Assembly: GCA_037501455.1 (NCBI GenBank)
Contig: CM074856.1
Span: 97,764,001-97,828,000, forward strand
Origin: Lantana camara
Taxonomy: Eukaryota > Streptophyta > Magnoliopsida > Lamiales > Verbenaceae
DNA length: 64,000 bases
Direction of reading: 5' to 3'
The notes under the pieces were generated by a model, which saw only the letters and a list, made by a program, of their open reading frames with translations, was not told where the DNA came from and made no database searches. The number at the start of each line of letters is the position of its first letter. Position 1 is the stretch's first letter. The position numbers and the translations under genes are program-made. Below, one piece after another: positions 7,455 to 18,981 of this stretch.

Positions 7455-10397
7455 CCGGTTGCAAAACCGGTGTTCTTGAGTCGTGTCGGAGTCAGTTTAA
7501 GTCAAACGGCATAGGGACTATGTGATATTATGTGCATTGCATCGATCCTGAATATGGAATTTGGTTTCCTTAAGAATTTCGTTGAATTACTTGTTGCATT
7601 TTTATATGGATCCTTGTCTTTCGTATTGAATATGTGTCATGAGCATGCACTAATCGCATGCATCTATTCTTGAAGTAAGTTATGATTTATAGGTCATGGA
7701 GATAATATCAAACCACGGCCAAGTTCTACGACAAAGAAGATCGATTGCAAACCTTTCTGAGACACGGAAGATGGGCAGGATACTTTGGAAAGAATGTGGA
7801 GAATGCTAGATGCGTGGCTTCATAGACTGGGTTACAATTAATGGTTAGGATTTGGAATGGGAAGATTGAATTTAGAGATGCGATGGCAGGGAGACAATTG
7901 GTGAAATCGGAATAGGAGTTAATCATGGGATTGTTGGGACTCAAAAGACTAACTTATGAGAATCTGCTACTTGGAATGTTTTAATTGGATTCAACAGGAT
8001 CTCGTAACCTAAGAAATGAAGGGAACAAAACCTTGAAGATATATTGGTCCCGGATTGGGATCATGGAAGAGGTACTAGTAATTAAGAGGAGTAGAGATAA
8101 CAGGGGTCCGGTCGAGGTTATGCATCAAGGGTCTACAGAGAAAGACTTCGAGCTAAGCCCAGTGATTAGAAGTCGGGATTTTGAAGGCAAGCATGTGGGT
8201 AAACACAAGTAGAGGGAAGGTGGTGAAATTGAGAACAGGATTTGAGTTCGCTTTCCCAAATCCAAGCTGAATTGTCATGTTGTGAAGTGAATTGGGAGAT
8301 ATGAAGCAACAAATGGAAATGGTAAAGAAAGGATATCATGCGCTCAAATGTAAGCAATTGGAGGAGAAGTGAATTCACAAGGGATAAGCGCGGAATTCTT
8401 GATTGAGGTGACGATTAGAAGTAAAGGTCGAATTTCGAGAAGAAGTTGGATACTAACTCTGGGGACGTGGAAGAATTAAGGATTAAGGAATTGTAATCTC
8501 GGATAGTGGAAGATACAAGTGATGGACTCATGGAAAACTTGAAGACCGTGGGAAAGGCAAGGGATAATCACCAAGTCAAAGTAACCTCGGGATTGGAGGA
8601 AGCTACCGAGCTAACTACTTATCACCTTGGTGACAGGTTCTAAAACATTCATAGCATGTGCATCATATTTTGCATTAATTGTTTATTCTTTTCACCTTAT
8701 GTTTATCCGTGTATTTCTAATTGGTTGCGTTGTGCTAAGGTATTGTATAATTACTTGATGTAAATGTGACCCATGCATTGTCATTTTGACCCAACATGCA
8801 TTTTAGTGTTTACTCGATAGGAAGTCCTTTCGTCTCAACTATCAAGTATCAGTTCAATCGAGCTGCATCTGAGTTATGAGGAAGAGAAATAATAGGATGA
8901 CATTAGAAGGAAGGTGATTTTGGGAAATAAGAACTTCTATTAAAGGATAGGTTAACGGAAACAAGAATTCAGAAGGAGAAGTGAGACTAGAGTTCCGGAC
9001 AAGATTAAGAAAGGAGTTTCGGACACCAAGAGAACTAGGGAAGGAGTTGAAAAGCCAAATCTTTGATTTCAATATCAGTTAAACTCCACCTAATGGGATT
9101 TACTCATCAAGAGTTTTGATAAAAGAAGAATCGATGGAGTCCAAACCGGGACAACAGAAATTTAAGGGGGAGAGCACGACCGAGGAATAAATTGGACGAT
9201 TGAAAGGGTGCTCGAAGAAATATTTTAGTAAGAATAACGAAATTGCAAATTAAGGAAGACCTGGGAGTCCTATTAGTGAGGATCAGAAATAAACAAGACG
9301 GCTTGAATGGTTAAGCTGTTAAGAGGAGAGTTAAATTACTCAAGTCGGGTTAGAGTCCCTCATTAGGTATAAAGGAAATGTCTTGGAGAATATTCCTATG
9401 TATGGAACATGGATCTGGGGATAACAGAACTATAAGGGAGCATCTGAAAACTCCTAAGTCAGAATTGACAAGAGAGAGTGTCGAATCAAGTTGGCATATG
9501 ATGGAATGATGGCGATCATGAGTAATCCAATAGGGTGCAAAGAGGGGGTTCAATAATGACACTATTATCAAGTCCTCGGTTAGTTCCACGATACTTCGGA
9601 AGGAAATCTAAGAAGAAACCAAACCGGAAAAGGGTGACCATTGAAGGATTTACATCAAACGACAAGAATCATCAAGAACATTCTATCTTCAATTCAAGAA
9701 ACGTGGGGCCTGATGCCGAATGTAACCTTAAGGGGTTAAAGGGAATGAATGGATAATATGCGCGGAAGATGCAAAGGATTCGTGTTAAGGTAGATCCTAT
9801 TGACGAATACCTCAAGGTAGGGATTGAATCGTCAAGGTGGTCAGGGATAGTCATTCTTGAGGATATTTTAAACTCTGATATGAGTAAGATAGTAGCTATG
9901 GATCTAACATTGATGCAGACGGTCTAAGGATATTCGGGGAAGTCAAGCTCGGTTAATTAAAAAGAGTTGGTTGGGCGAATGAGGATTGAAGGAAATGGTG
10001 AAAACTGGAAGCAGTACAAGTCAAAAGGAATCTAAGAATGCTCCAAAAAGAATTCATCAATCGCTTCACCGGGGAACCCTGAGGAGGTTCAAGACAAGCT
10101 CGGGACTGAGTTACGTTTGGGACAGATCATACCGTGGACAATGACAACTCACCAATTTGAATTTTACTACTACGGTGAACGGTACTTATAGCATTCATTA
10201 TACATGCATCCATGCAAATTTAACTTATATTTTTTTTATGTTAAGTGTTTTGATCGGCACGGTGTTAAATTACGTGGAATAATTGGTAATCAATATGGGT
10301 GATATTTATTGCTTGCTTTGGGTGCCTTACGTGATTTTAAATTTGGTTTTGCGTGAGTTGCTTGGGAGTATTGGAGACTTCCTTGCTTTATTTTCGG
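7455..10397 (+). other. LARD-C non-coding interior
   Basis: No frame with gag or pol features. It falls into two modules. The first (to about 8630) sits where TR-GAG-E has gag. The second (about 8850-10170) is markedly purine-rich on the plus strand. Each module ends with a related motif, at 8631-8680 and 10174-10220 (ACATTCAT...GCAT...TGCAT), also found in TR-GAG-E and F. The longest frames (for example 7985-8212 and 9350-9589 minus) have no recognisable domain. Most likely a decayed gag-pol interior kept for its non-coding signals. Confidence 0.75.
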
Positions 10398-10399
10398 TT

Positions 10400-10558
10400 A
10401 AGAGACGGGGATTCTCTTATTTTGTTTGAGAGACGGGGTACTCTCTTTACTTGCGAGAGACGGGGTTCTCTCATTGATGTTGGAGAGACGGGGTTCTCTC
10501 ATTGCTGCTTGAGAGACGGGGCTCTCTCCTTGTTGTTTGTGAGAGACGGGGAATCTCT
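10400..10558 (+). repeat. Six-unit hairpin array before the LARD-C polypurine tract
   Basis: Six units of the form GAGAGACGGGGTTCTCTC begin at about 10400, 10429, 10455, 10483, 10511 and 10541 (period 26-30). Each is a self-complementary GAGAGA/TCTCTC stem with an ACGGGG-containing loop. The loop core is nearly invariant, while the spacers vary. Confidence 0.85.
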
Positions 10559-10606
10559 CATTGTTTGATTTCAAGCGTGTTTTGAATCCGAGGACGGATT
10601 CTTTTT

Positions 10607-10618
10607 AAGGGGGAGAGA
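10607..10618 (+). other. LARD-C polypurine tract
   Basis: AAGGGGGAGAGA directly before the 3' LTR (TG at 10620), the expected plus-strand priming site. Confidence 0.9.
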
Positions 10619-10619
10619 T

Positions 10620-13600
10620 TGTAACGCCCCCGTTTTTCAGTTTAAATAATGTGGCGTATTTGTTTATAAATTGCGCGATTCAATTATTTAATTATATGAT
10701 TACTTGTTCATAAGTGTTTTTATTTGATTTAAACTATAAACTATTAATATTTAATTTAATTTTGATTGTGGAACCAAATCGGGGGCTAACGAGCAATTAG
10801 CGCACCCTTGGTTCCGTGCGTGATATCTTGAGCTCGGGAATTCGGATTCGAATTCCGTCAACTCCGTTGCCTTCGTATCGACGATCCGGAGACAATGGAA
10901 CAAGCCTCATACCTTTTTGAAATCATTAAGACCTCCGAAATCCAACCGTAACGAGCAACTCGTGCAAGAAGAGCCCTTATGTTGACTAGTCTTCATGGTG
11001 GGACCCTTAACACCCCCCTAACCTAACCATACCTTAACCATGGCTTGTGTACTTGAGTTAAACCCTTTCTCCTACCCTTTTAGCTGCTAAAACCGAGCCA
11101 AAATATCTCCTCTCATTCTGCAACTGATCGAGAGAAGGGAGAAGAGGAGAAAGGAAGAAACCCTTGGTCATCCTTTGTGATTTTGAGCTCAAATCACCAT
11201 TTTTCTTCACCAAAACTTCAAGGTATGAATATTTATGTCTTCTCTACTCAATTATGCTTGATTTCATCTATTTGAAACATGATTTGGATCAGATTTGATT
11301 AGGGTTTGAATTATGAGTTTGGTATGAACTTTTAGGGATTTTTGTTCTAGTGACCTATTTGTTGGTGTGGCTGATTTCCTTGCTTGTAAATGAGTATATG
11401 AGCTTATTTCTTGGCCAATTTCTTTCCCAACTGATAGTATATGATGTTAGGAGGATTTCATCTCTTGCTCCTTTTATGAAATTATGAGATATGGAGCTCC
11501 AAACTTGATGATCAAATTGATTCCCCTGTTTTTCGAACTGCTGTGTGAAATTTTGTGTTGATGCTTAATCAAATGGTCTCCATTTCATGTGAAATTGCAT
11601 GGAGTTGATGTACACTCATTTTTATATATGTTAGCATTCATGTTTTAAGTATTTGGATTCATTTGAAGCCTCAAAACCGAAATACATGGCCTGTTTTTAT
11701 GCATGCTCCATGACAGAATTGTTGCTGTTGTGTTTGGTAACTTGTTGGTCATTCTAATGTGCTTTAAATTGTACCATTTTGCATATATATGATGTATATA
11801 AGTTGTTTAGTATGTTAGCATGCATTCCCCAAAGTTTCAGATCCAAATTCAAGCCCTAAGTACTTGATCAAGGCATGATAGAATCATTAGGGCTCATATG
11901 TCCGATTGTAGCGACCCAGTTTTGTTTCACGGTTTCGATGATCTTAACGTGTGATTTAGCTTTTTCACTCTAAATGAAAAATTTTCATAACATGCCAAAT
12001 ATGTTTCATATTAAGTTTCAGAGCATTTGGAGTTCATTTGGTATGCCTTTGGATTGATTTTGTATGAGTTCAGTTTTGCCGGTAAAATTGTTCGAGTGGT
12101 TTGGTTCTGTACCGTGACACCCCCGTGTCTCATTTACTCATAAGAGTGAGACACGGGCGTGTCACACCTGCTGGCTAGTTCTGTACTGAGCCACGGGCGT
12201 GGCTCAGTTGGGCTAGGGTTGGTGACACCCCCGTGTCACTTCCCATACGCAGTCTTCGTTACTTCCTCTTCGGTTTTTGATTTGTTTCACCTCCTTAATG
12301 ACTTTATCTCCTTTTGTGTTAAACTATGAACTTGTTTTGCTATGTGTTAGGAGTATTGTGGTTCAATTTCGTGGCATTTGGATGAGTTATAGGTATGCTT
12401 TTGCTTATTGCCGTTTATGTATGTTTATATGTTGTTTAGGAATCGCATCACTTATTTTCTATATCATATGATTTCTTCTTGTTGTCAAACCTTGGATATA
12501 TGCTATGTTATGTAATAGGAAGTATGTAGTAGCATGTTGGGAGAGTTTGAACATGTTCTATGCTTCTATTTGAGTTCTTGAATAAATTGAATGGAGATAT
12601 GAATTGAATGATCTATGATTGAACAGGTGAATGAATTGGTTATATGATTTTCATGACTTAATATGATCTTTATGTCTTCATATCATGTGTGAGCATTGCC
12701 GTGCGTCATATATGGTTCATTTAGGGTCTTGAGTCTCACGAACACGTCTTGTGGTCTTTTGTACAGTTTGTCTCCAGGGTGGAGAGCTTTTGACCGTCAG
12801 GCACTTGGTGCTCGATCCTTGTTTCTTCACGGTTAAGGTGAGGGTGTTCTCGTTTTAGCTACGTAATAAACCCTACAACCCGTATGTGAAAAGCTTTGGC
12901 CAAAACCGTATGATTATATATATATATATGGTTTTCAAACGAAGTTATCGAGTAAATTCTTCTGAATTATACGTACGAGCATATATAAGCTTAAAAAAAT
13001 GGTTTTGTAATGAGGCTATGCTCCAAACCGTGTGTCTTCATGCTAGCTATGGATTAGGATGACACGGAGAGGTACGTACATAGCATATACCGAATTACAC
13101 GGTAAGGTATGATTTCTTATAGTATGTATCATATGTATGTATTGATATGTTTTGGCGAGATTATGCTAAGCTGTTATGTTCACGGGCCCCGGGACTTAGT
13201 ATATGTGGCTAACCGAGGAAGCAAGGGCTGACGGGGATCCCATATACTAGTCCCAACCAAACTACGGTGATACCGGCCCTCGCTAGGAGATTTAGCGGGG
13301 AATGGGAGCTGAGTGCCCTTGGGGGATTCATGTACCCCCATTGGCCTAGGAATTAACCGGTGGCCGGGTCTTGCAAGCCCGTCCACCACCCGGAGGAAGA
13401 AGGTTGGTATTGATATGATTATGTTTATGTATATGTTATGATATGATTATGCACCGTGCGGGAAGGCCGGGATCCGGATCGCCCAAACGAATATGTTTAT
13501 GATATGATTTATGGTCTGTGTGTATTATAATATATTGCATGATCGCCTAATCAATATATTATTGATATTTGTCGTACACGGTCGGAGTTTGGTTGGAGAT

Positions 13601-14264
13601 TGTGCACGCTCACTCGCCGAGCCTTATATTTATGTATGATTTATGAATGGAATGAATTTAATATGAATTAGTCGTAAAAGTCGAGCATTGTTATCTATTT
13701 TCTTGCCCTTTTTGGGAACTAAATTCAAATAAAACCTTGCTCGGGATTTATGACTTGCATGTGCATGTTTTATATATATATGTATCGCTCCTGCTCACTC
13801 AGTCTTCTAGAGACTGACCCCTCTCCCTCCCCATTCTTTTAGTGTGCAGGTTGATCTTTGGAGTTTCGGGCTAGGCGGAGAGGTTTGAAGTTTTTGAGTG
13901 AGTCGAGTTAGATTAGGAGAGTCTCTTCACTCATTCATGTATTGGAATTATGTATGATTCACTCTATTATATCATGAATTCGAATAATTATGAATTGTTA
14001 GTGAATTGCTCTTACGGGGTATTGTTATGTTTTAAAAGAGGCCTGAAGAGCCCAAATTCCGTTTATAATTGGTATGATTGAACTTTGGCTTTGCTGCATT
14101 ATATTTTGTGGTTGGTAACCGTTGTCTAGCTCCGCCTGGCTTAGGAAGGTTTTTATGTTTGTCTCCCGTTCGCTATGGTTTGATACGGGTGCGGATTTAC
14201 TGTTTCGTTACTCGTGTTGAGCCATAGTGCGGGGGATGTGGTGCCTCACGTGCGGGGTGCTACA
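10620..14264 (+). repeat. LARD-C 3' LTR
   Basis: Same length (3645) as the 5' LTR. By eye I find six substitutions over the full length, near 4791/11621, 5153/11983, 5175/12005, 6259/13089, 6271/13101 and 6636/13466 (5'/3' copies). Followed by the AATTA duplication at 14265-14269. Confidence 0.95.
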
Positions 14265-14269
14265 AATTA

Positions 14270-15297
14270 ATTCACTAATTAATTAATCAGTCCACAGATT
14301 AAACGACCATAGTCTAGCATCAGGTGTTTAACCCCTAGTTGAATTGGAATGTCTCAATTCGAAAGAACCTTTAAGTCATTGATTCATGTGAGATACAATC
14401 CTCCTACTTACTATCTCTCAACCAAGATCTAGGGTAAGGGAATAATCAGAACCATAATAATTTGGTCTTAAAGCTAAGTGCATTTCATATCCATTTGATC
14501 TCAATCCAAGAAACCCTTTTCTTGATGTCTTGATCTACTGCCTTGGCCAAGGACTCCATATGACATATGAATGACTTACACAATAAGAGATCACCTTGAA
14601 AATGCAAGTGTAGGTCCTTTCTTGATTCTCATTCACTTTCATGAGTCACTTGTGCAGCCCCAGCATAAGCCTTGAATCAGTTGCCTAAGGCGACACCCTT
14701 TAAAGCTTATACCTAAGACTACAAAGTTAACTCATAAAGTGACATGGAACCTCAAGTCTAAGGATCAATTAATCACATCAATGACTCGTGATATATTTCC
14801 TAATCTGGAAGTTTCCATTTCCTGAAATAGAAACTTCCTTTCCCATTTAGGAATCTTCTCACTCGGGGCACCTTAGTGAACTTGCTTATGGAAGCAAGAA
14901 CCCTCATGTATCATGCACGTATCAACTATACACTTTCCACCTCCATGAAACAAGGTGGTCCTTCTTAAGGGCGTGATCCCACAAGCAAGCCTTAGAGGAG
15001 TCTGGTTGACACTCCCACTGTCTGTAGGACTCATCGGCTTGGAGTATTTTACTAATCATGACTTATGTGATATAGGGCTCGTTTCATGAACCATTTCACC
15101 TAAATGGTAGAGTCGTAAAGTCATCAGGATTAGGGGAGTTCTCATACATGCATAGCTAAAGTAATCACATACAAAACAAGAGCATATAAAAAAGTGTTGC
15201 CTCAATTAGTTATTTTATTCAAAGATTGTCTGTGATTACAATAAGGAAAAGTACAAAGCGGATATACAATCGGCTTTCTAGGGCACTATTCCTAACA
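14270..15297 (-). repeat. Angela-1 3' LTR, inner part
   Basis: Continues the LTR after LARD-C (AATTCACTAATTAATT joins to 3789 exactly as in the intact LTR at 21560) and ends CTATTCCTAACA at 15297. No coding content. Confidence 0.9.
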
Positions 15298-15308
15298 ATC
15301 TCCCACTT
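15298..15308 (-). other. Angela-1 polypurine tract
   Basis: Minus-strand AAGTGGGAGAT immediately inside the 3' LTR; the same tract is at the equivalent place in Angela-2 (CTACTT variant, about 29920-29930) and Angela-3 (about 44989-44999). Confidence 0.75.
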
Positions 15309-15313
15309 GCCCG

Positions 15314-16618
15314 TCAAAGCCATTCTAATGCTACTCTAAGTCCCATCTTCTGAATATGACCTTGGAAAGCTTCTCGACTAAGGGGTTTAGTAAGTGGATC
15401 TGCCACGTTCTATGATGATGCGACCCTCTCAATTTGCACATCACCTCTTTTGATAATATCACGGATTAGGTGATACTTCCTCATAATGTGCTTGGTCCGT
15501 TGGTGAGATCTTGGTTTTCTTGCTTGAGCAACCGCCCCAGTATTGTCACAAAACACAGTAATGGGGTCTTTCATGCTAGGAACAACATTCAACTCTTGAA
15601 TGAAGTTTCTAATCCAAACACCTTCCTTAGCTGCATCATTCGCAGCTAAATATTCGGCCTCAGTGGTCGAATCTGCAGTGGTCGTTTGCTTGGAACTCTT
15701 CCAACTCACTGCTCCGCCGTTCAGGCAGAGAATGTATCCTGACATTGACTTAAAATCATCTAAGTCAGATGCAAAGCTTGCATCACAGTATCCTTCGACA
15801 GTAAGATCTTTCTGACCTCCGTAAACTAAGAATAAATCTTTAGTACTTTTCAAGTACTTAAGAATATTCTTCACGGCAGCCCAGTGACCATCTCCAGGGT
15901 CAGATTGGAAACGACTTGTTACACTAAGTGCATAAGCCACATCCGGTCGAGTACATAACATTGCATACGTTATGCTACCTATTGCTGATGCATAAGGTGT
16001 ATGAGTCATTCTTTCCTTCTGAAGGTTAGTCTTAGGACAAATCTTCTTAGAAAGACATGTTCCTACACTCATAGGAAGGTTCTTAACCTTTGCTAACTCC
16101 ATATTGAATCTCTTCAATACTTTGTCAATGTACATCGACTGTGATAGTCCTATTAACCTTCTAGATCTATCTCGATAGATTTTAATTCCAAGGATATAGG
16201 ACGCATCACCAAGATCTTTCATCTCGAATTGGTTCGATAACCATAACTTAGTTACTTTCATGTCATCCTTCGAATTCCCAATAAGAAGGATGTCATCAAC
16301 ATAAAGTACTAAGAATTGCACTGAGGTCTCCAATTCCTTCCTATACACCCATGATTCATTCGAAATTTGAATGAAGCCAAACGCTTTGATTGATTCATCA
16401 AATCGAATGTTCCAATTCCTAGAAGCCTGTTTCAATCTATAGATTTATCTTTGGAGTTTGCAAACCTTTTGCTCACTCCCACTGAATATGAAACCTATGG
16501 GTTGCTCCATATAAATGTCTTTATCAATGTCACCATTAAGAAAGGCAGTTTTCACATCCAATTGCCATATCTCATAGTCATAATGTGCAGCAATGGCAAG
16601 CATGATCCGAATAGACTT
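15314..16618 (-). pseudogene. pol: Angela-1 pol: reverse transcriptase and RNase H (broken)
   Basis: The piece running 16435 to 15410 reads as RT palm with the YVDD catalytic motif (FLVLYVDDILLIGN, near 16285-16310), the connection, and an RNase H with SMSGYI, ADSTTEAEY and FCDNTGAVAQ motifs. It would copy element RNA in virus-like particles. A TAA at 16445-16447 breaks the IYGLKQAS region (Ser codon TCA to TAA), and a TAG at 15410-15412 replaces the Glu of the usual ASAENVADPFTK tail. The ancestral end is the TGA at 15314-15316, as in Angela-3. Without the stops it is in frame with the integrase upstream. Confidence 0.9.
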
Positions 16619-18103
16619 TTACATTGCAACTGGTGAGAAGGTTTCATCAAAGTCCACGCCGGGTCTTTGAGTGAATCCTTTTGCAACCAGTCTTGCTTTG
16701 TAGACTACAATGCTTCCATCAACTCCAAGTTTTCTCTTAAAGATCCATTTGCAACCTATGGGTTTGACCCCATCAGGAAAATCTACCAAGGTCCAAACTT
16801 GGTTGGAGTTCATGGAATCCATTTCGGATTTCATGGCTTCTATCCACTGTTCAGAGTCAGAATCTGAAAGTGCCTCCTCGTATGTTAAAGGATCATTATC
16901 CTCTTGAGAGATCTCATGGAAGAATCCATACCATCTCTCCGGCTGTCTAGGAGTGCGTTCAGAACGCCTTAGAGGAGGATTTACGTGTGTATCGAAATTC
17001 GCGATTGGTTGTGGTTGGTCAGAAGGAGACTTTTCTTCAGTCGGTGGCGTGGGTTCACTTTGTACTTCGTCTAATTCTATGATCTTGCCTATCTTTTCTT
17101 TAAGGAACGGTTCCTCAAGAAAAGTAGCATTTTTGGAAACAAATACCTTTTGCTCAGATTGATCATGAAAGTAGTATCCTATGGATTCCTTAGGATAACC
17201 TACAAAGTGGCATAAGTTAGAACGAGATTCTAACTTATCTCCGACTATCCTCTTCACGTAAGCAGGATTACCCCAATTTCTTAAGTAAGAATAACTAGGG
17301 ATTTTACCATGCCACATTTCATAGGGCGTTTTAGGGACTGACTTAGAGGGAACTAGATTCAAAATCTTTGTTGCACTTTCTAGGGCATAACCCCAGAAAA
17401 AAGGTGGTGAGTCAGTGAAACTCATCATGGAACGAACCATATCGAGTAGGGTTCGATTCCTTCTTTCAGAAACTCCATTGAGTAGAGGAGTTCCCCGAGG
17501 AGTCCACTGAGAGATAATCCCATTATCTTTGAGATGATTAAGGAATTCTTCACTAAGATACTCGCCTCCTCGATCAGATCGAAGTGCTTTGATCTTGTGA
17601 CCAGTTTGGTTCTCAACCTCCTTTTGAAATTCTAGGAATTTCTCAAAAGCTTCAGATTTATACTTCATTAAGTATACGTAACCATACCGACTAAAGTCAT
17701 CGGTAAAGGTTATGAAATACTGATGATTGTTTCTTGTGTTTACACTAAGCGGTCCACAAACATCAGAATGGATCAAATCCAAGACCTTAGTGGCGCGTTC
17801 CACAGTTCCTTTAAAAGGAACTTTGGACATCTTTCCTTTGAGATAGGATTCGCAAGAAGTTAACTCTTTGAGATCATTTTCAGAGAATGATCCTAAAGCG
17901 TTTATCTTGCTAATTCTGTTCTTGGAAATATGTCCTAATCTAGTGTGCCATAAGGGAGCTAAAACTTTGTCATCTCTCTTACGTTTAGTTTCTTGTTGTA
18001 TATTCAGAATATTGATATTTTGAGTTAGATAAAGTCCATTACTCAGAGTACCGATGTGAACGGAAGAGTTATTCCGTGTGATAAAATATTTGCCATTCTT
18101 AAT
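16619..18103 (-). pseudogene. pol: Angela-1 pol: integrase and start of reverse transcriptase (broken)
   Basis: From 18103 downward: GAG-pre-integrase with the HTRLGH histidines and SCESYLKG, where the second zinc-binding cysteine has become Tyr (CESC elsewhere). The integrase core follows, with DLIHSD, FTDDFSRYGY and the catalytic Glu in SERRNRT. Then come the VGYPKES region, an acidic linker, and the RT beginning GCKWIFKRK...VDFDETFSP. It ends at a TAA (16619-16621) where Angela-2 has Gln (AMQKS). Angela-3 has the same TAA. In frame with gag, from which it is separated by the stop at 18104-18106. Confidence 0.9.
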
Positions 18104-18955
18104 TTAAGTTTCATAACCTTCACAATCTAAAATTGGAACTGAAATTATATTACGAATAATGCTCGAGGCATAAAGGACTTTATTTAAAACTAACTCAAAA
18201 CTACCTAAATCTAATCTAATTGTGCCTAAAGCTCGAGCTTCAACATTTGAGCCATCGCCGATCTTCAAGACACATTCTCCTTCTCTGAGTTGTTGGACCT
18301 CATTTAGCATATGTACATCATTACAGATATGAGCTCCACAACAGGTATCAAGTACCCAAGAACTAGAATTAATAGAAAGATTTACTTTAACGAGAAACAT
18401 ACCTTTCTTTAGAGTAGCCTTGTACTCTGGGCAGTTTCTCCTCCAATGTCCCACTTTGCCACAATGGAAGCAAACATCCTCTTTCTGATCACGCTTCTTC
18501 TTTTGGGCCTTCCCCTTCGAAATTCCACTAGTGGGCCTAAGGGGTTTCTTCTTCTTCTTTTGGGCTTTCTTGCCCTTACCTATAGAAGGCCCAGAAGAGT
18601 AAGATGGAGCATTCACCATCAGAACCTTATTGTCCTTCTTGATCGTGCTTTCAGCAATCACAAGCTGACTAATCAGCTCAGCTACAGTAGCACCAGCATG
18701 ATTCATGTTGAAGTTAAGGACAAATGGGTTGAATGATGGTGGGAGCGAGGCTAGCAACAAGTCCACTGAAAGCTCATCTTTCAGTGGTATGTCCATGGAA
18801 GCAAGTTTCTCAGTAAGGGTGAGAAACTTGAGTCCATATTCATGGACAATTGAACCTTCCCTTATTCTCAAGTGGAACAATTCCTTTGAAGTGTTATACC
18901 TTCTAACATGTTCATGAGGGCGGTAAAGTTGCTCTAAGTGGTCGTAAATCTCCAA
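18104..18955 (-). pseudogene. gag: Angela-1 gag C-terminal part and protease (broken)
   Basis: Begins at EIYDHLEQLYRPHEH and continues through the helical capsid region (ASLPPSFNPFVLNFNMNH), a lysine-rich stretch and one intact CCHC knuckle (CFHCGKVGHWRRNC). The protease follows. Its active-site triplet reads D-T-C instead of D-T-G (WVLDTCCGAHIC; the other copies have DTGCG), so the protease would be inactive. It ends at TAA (18104-18106) after DCEGYET. A one-base deletion near 18952 (TGGAGATT for TGGGAGATT) puts it out of frame with the gag start. Confidence 0.9.
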
Positions 18956-18981
18956 GCAAATTCCATGGCCTCATGTTGCCT

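Larger units (their letters stand above)
3790..14264 (+). mobile_element. LARD-C: complete non-autonomous long-LTR retrotransposon
   Basis: Two 3645-base LTRs (TGTAACGCCC...GGTGCTACA) flank a 3185-base interior that has a primer site and a polypurine tract but no gag or pol frame. The 5-base target duplication AATTA is present on both sides (3785-3789, 14265-14269). By eye the LTRs differ at only six positions, so insertion was recent. Size and lack of coding fit the LARD class (large retrotransposon derivatives). The initiator-Met primer site and LTR start fit a Ty3/gypsy, perhaps Tekay-like, parent (inference). It lies inside the 3' LTR of Angela-1, in opposite orientation. Confidence 0.95.

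Noticed and set aside
10400..10558. CRISPR-like regular repeat array
   Set aside because: Units are self-complementary hairpins with short variable spacers inside a plant retrotransposon next to its polypurine tract. No cas genes, and the setting is eukaryotic.
18446..18736. Plus-strand frames of up to 96 codons across Angela gag (also 33036-33320, 48141-48431)
   Set aside because: They are the complement of the lysine-rich gag and zinc-knuckle region in all three copies and have no independent support.
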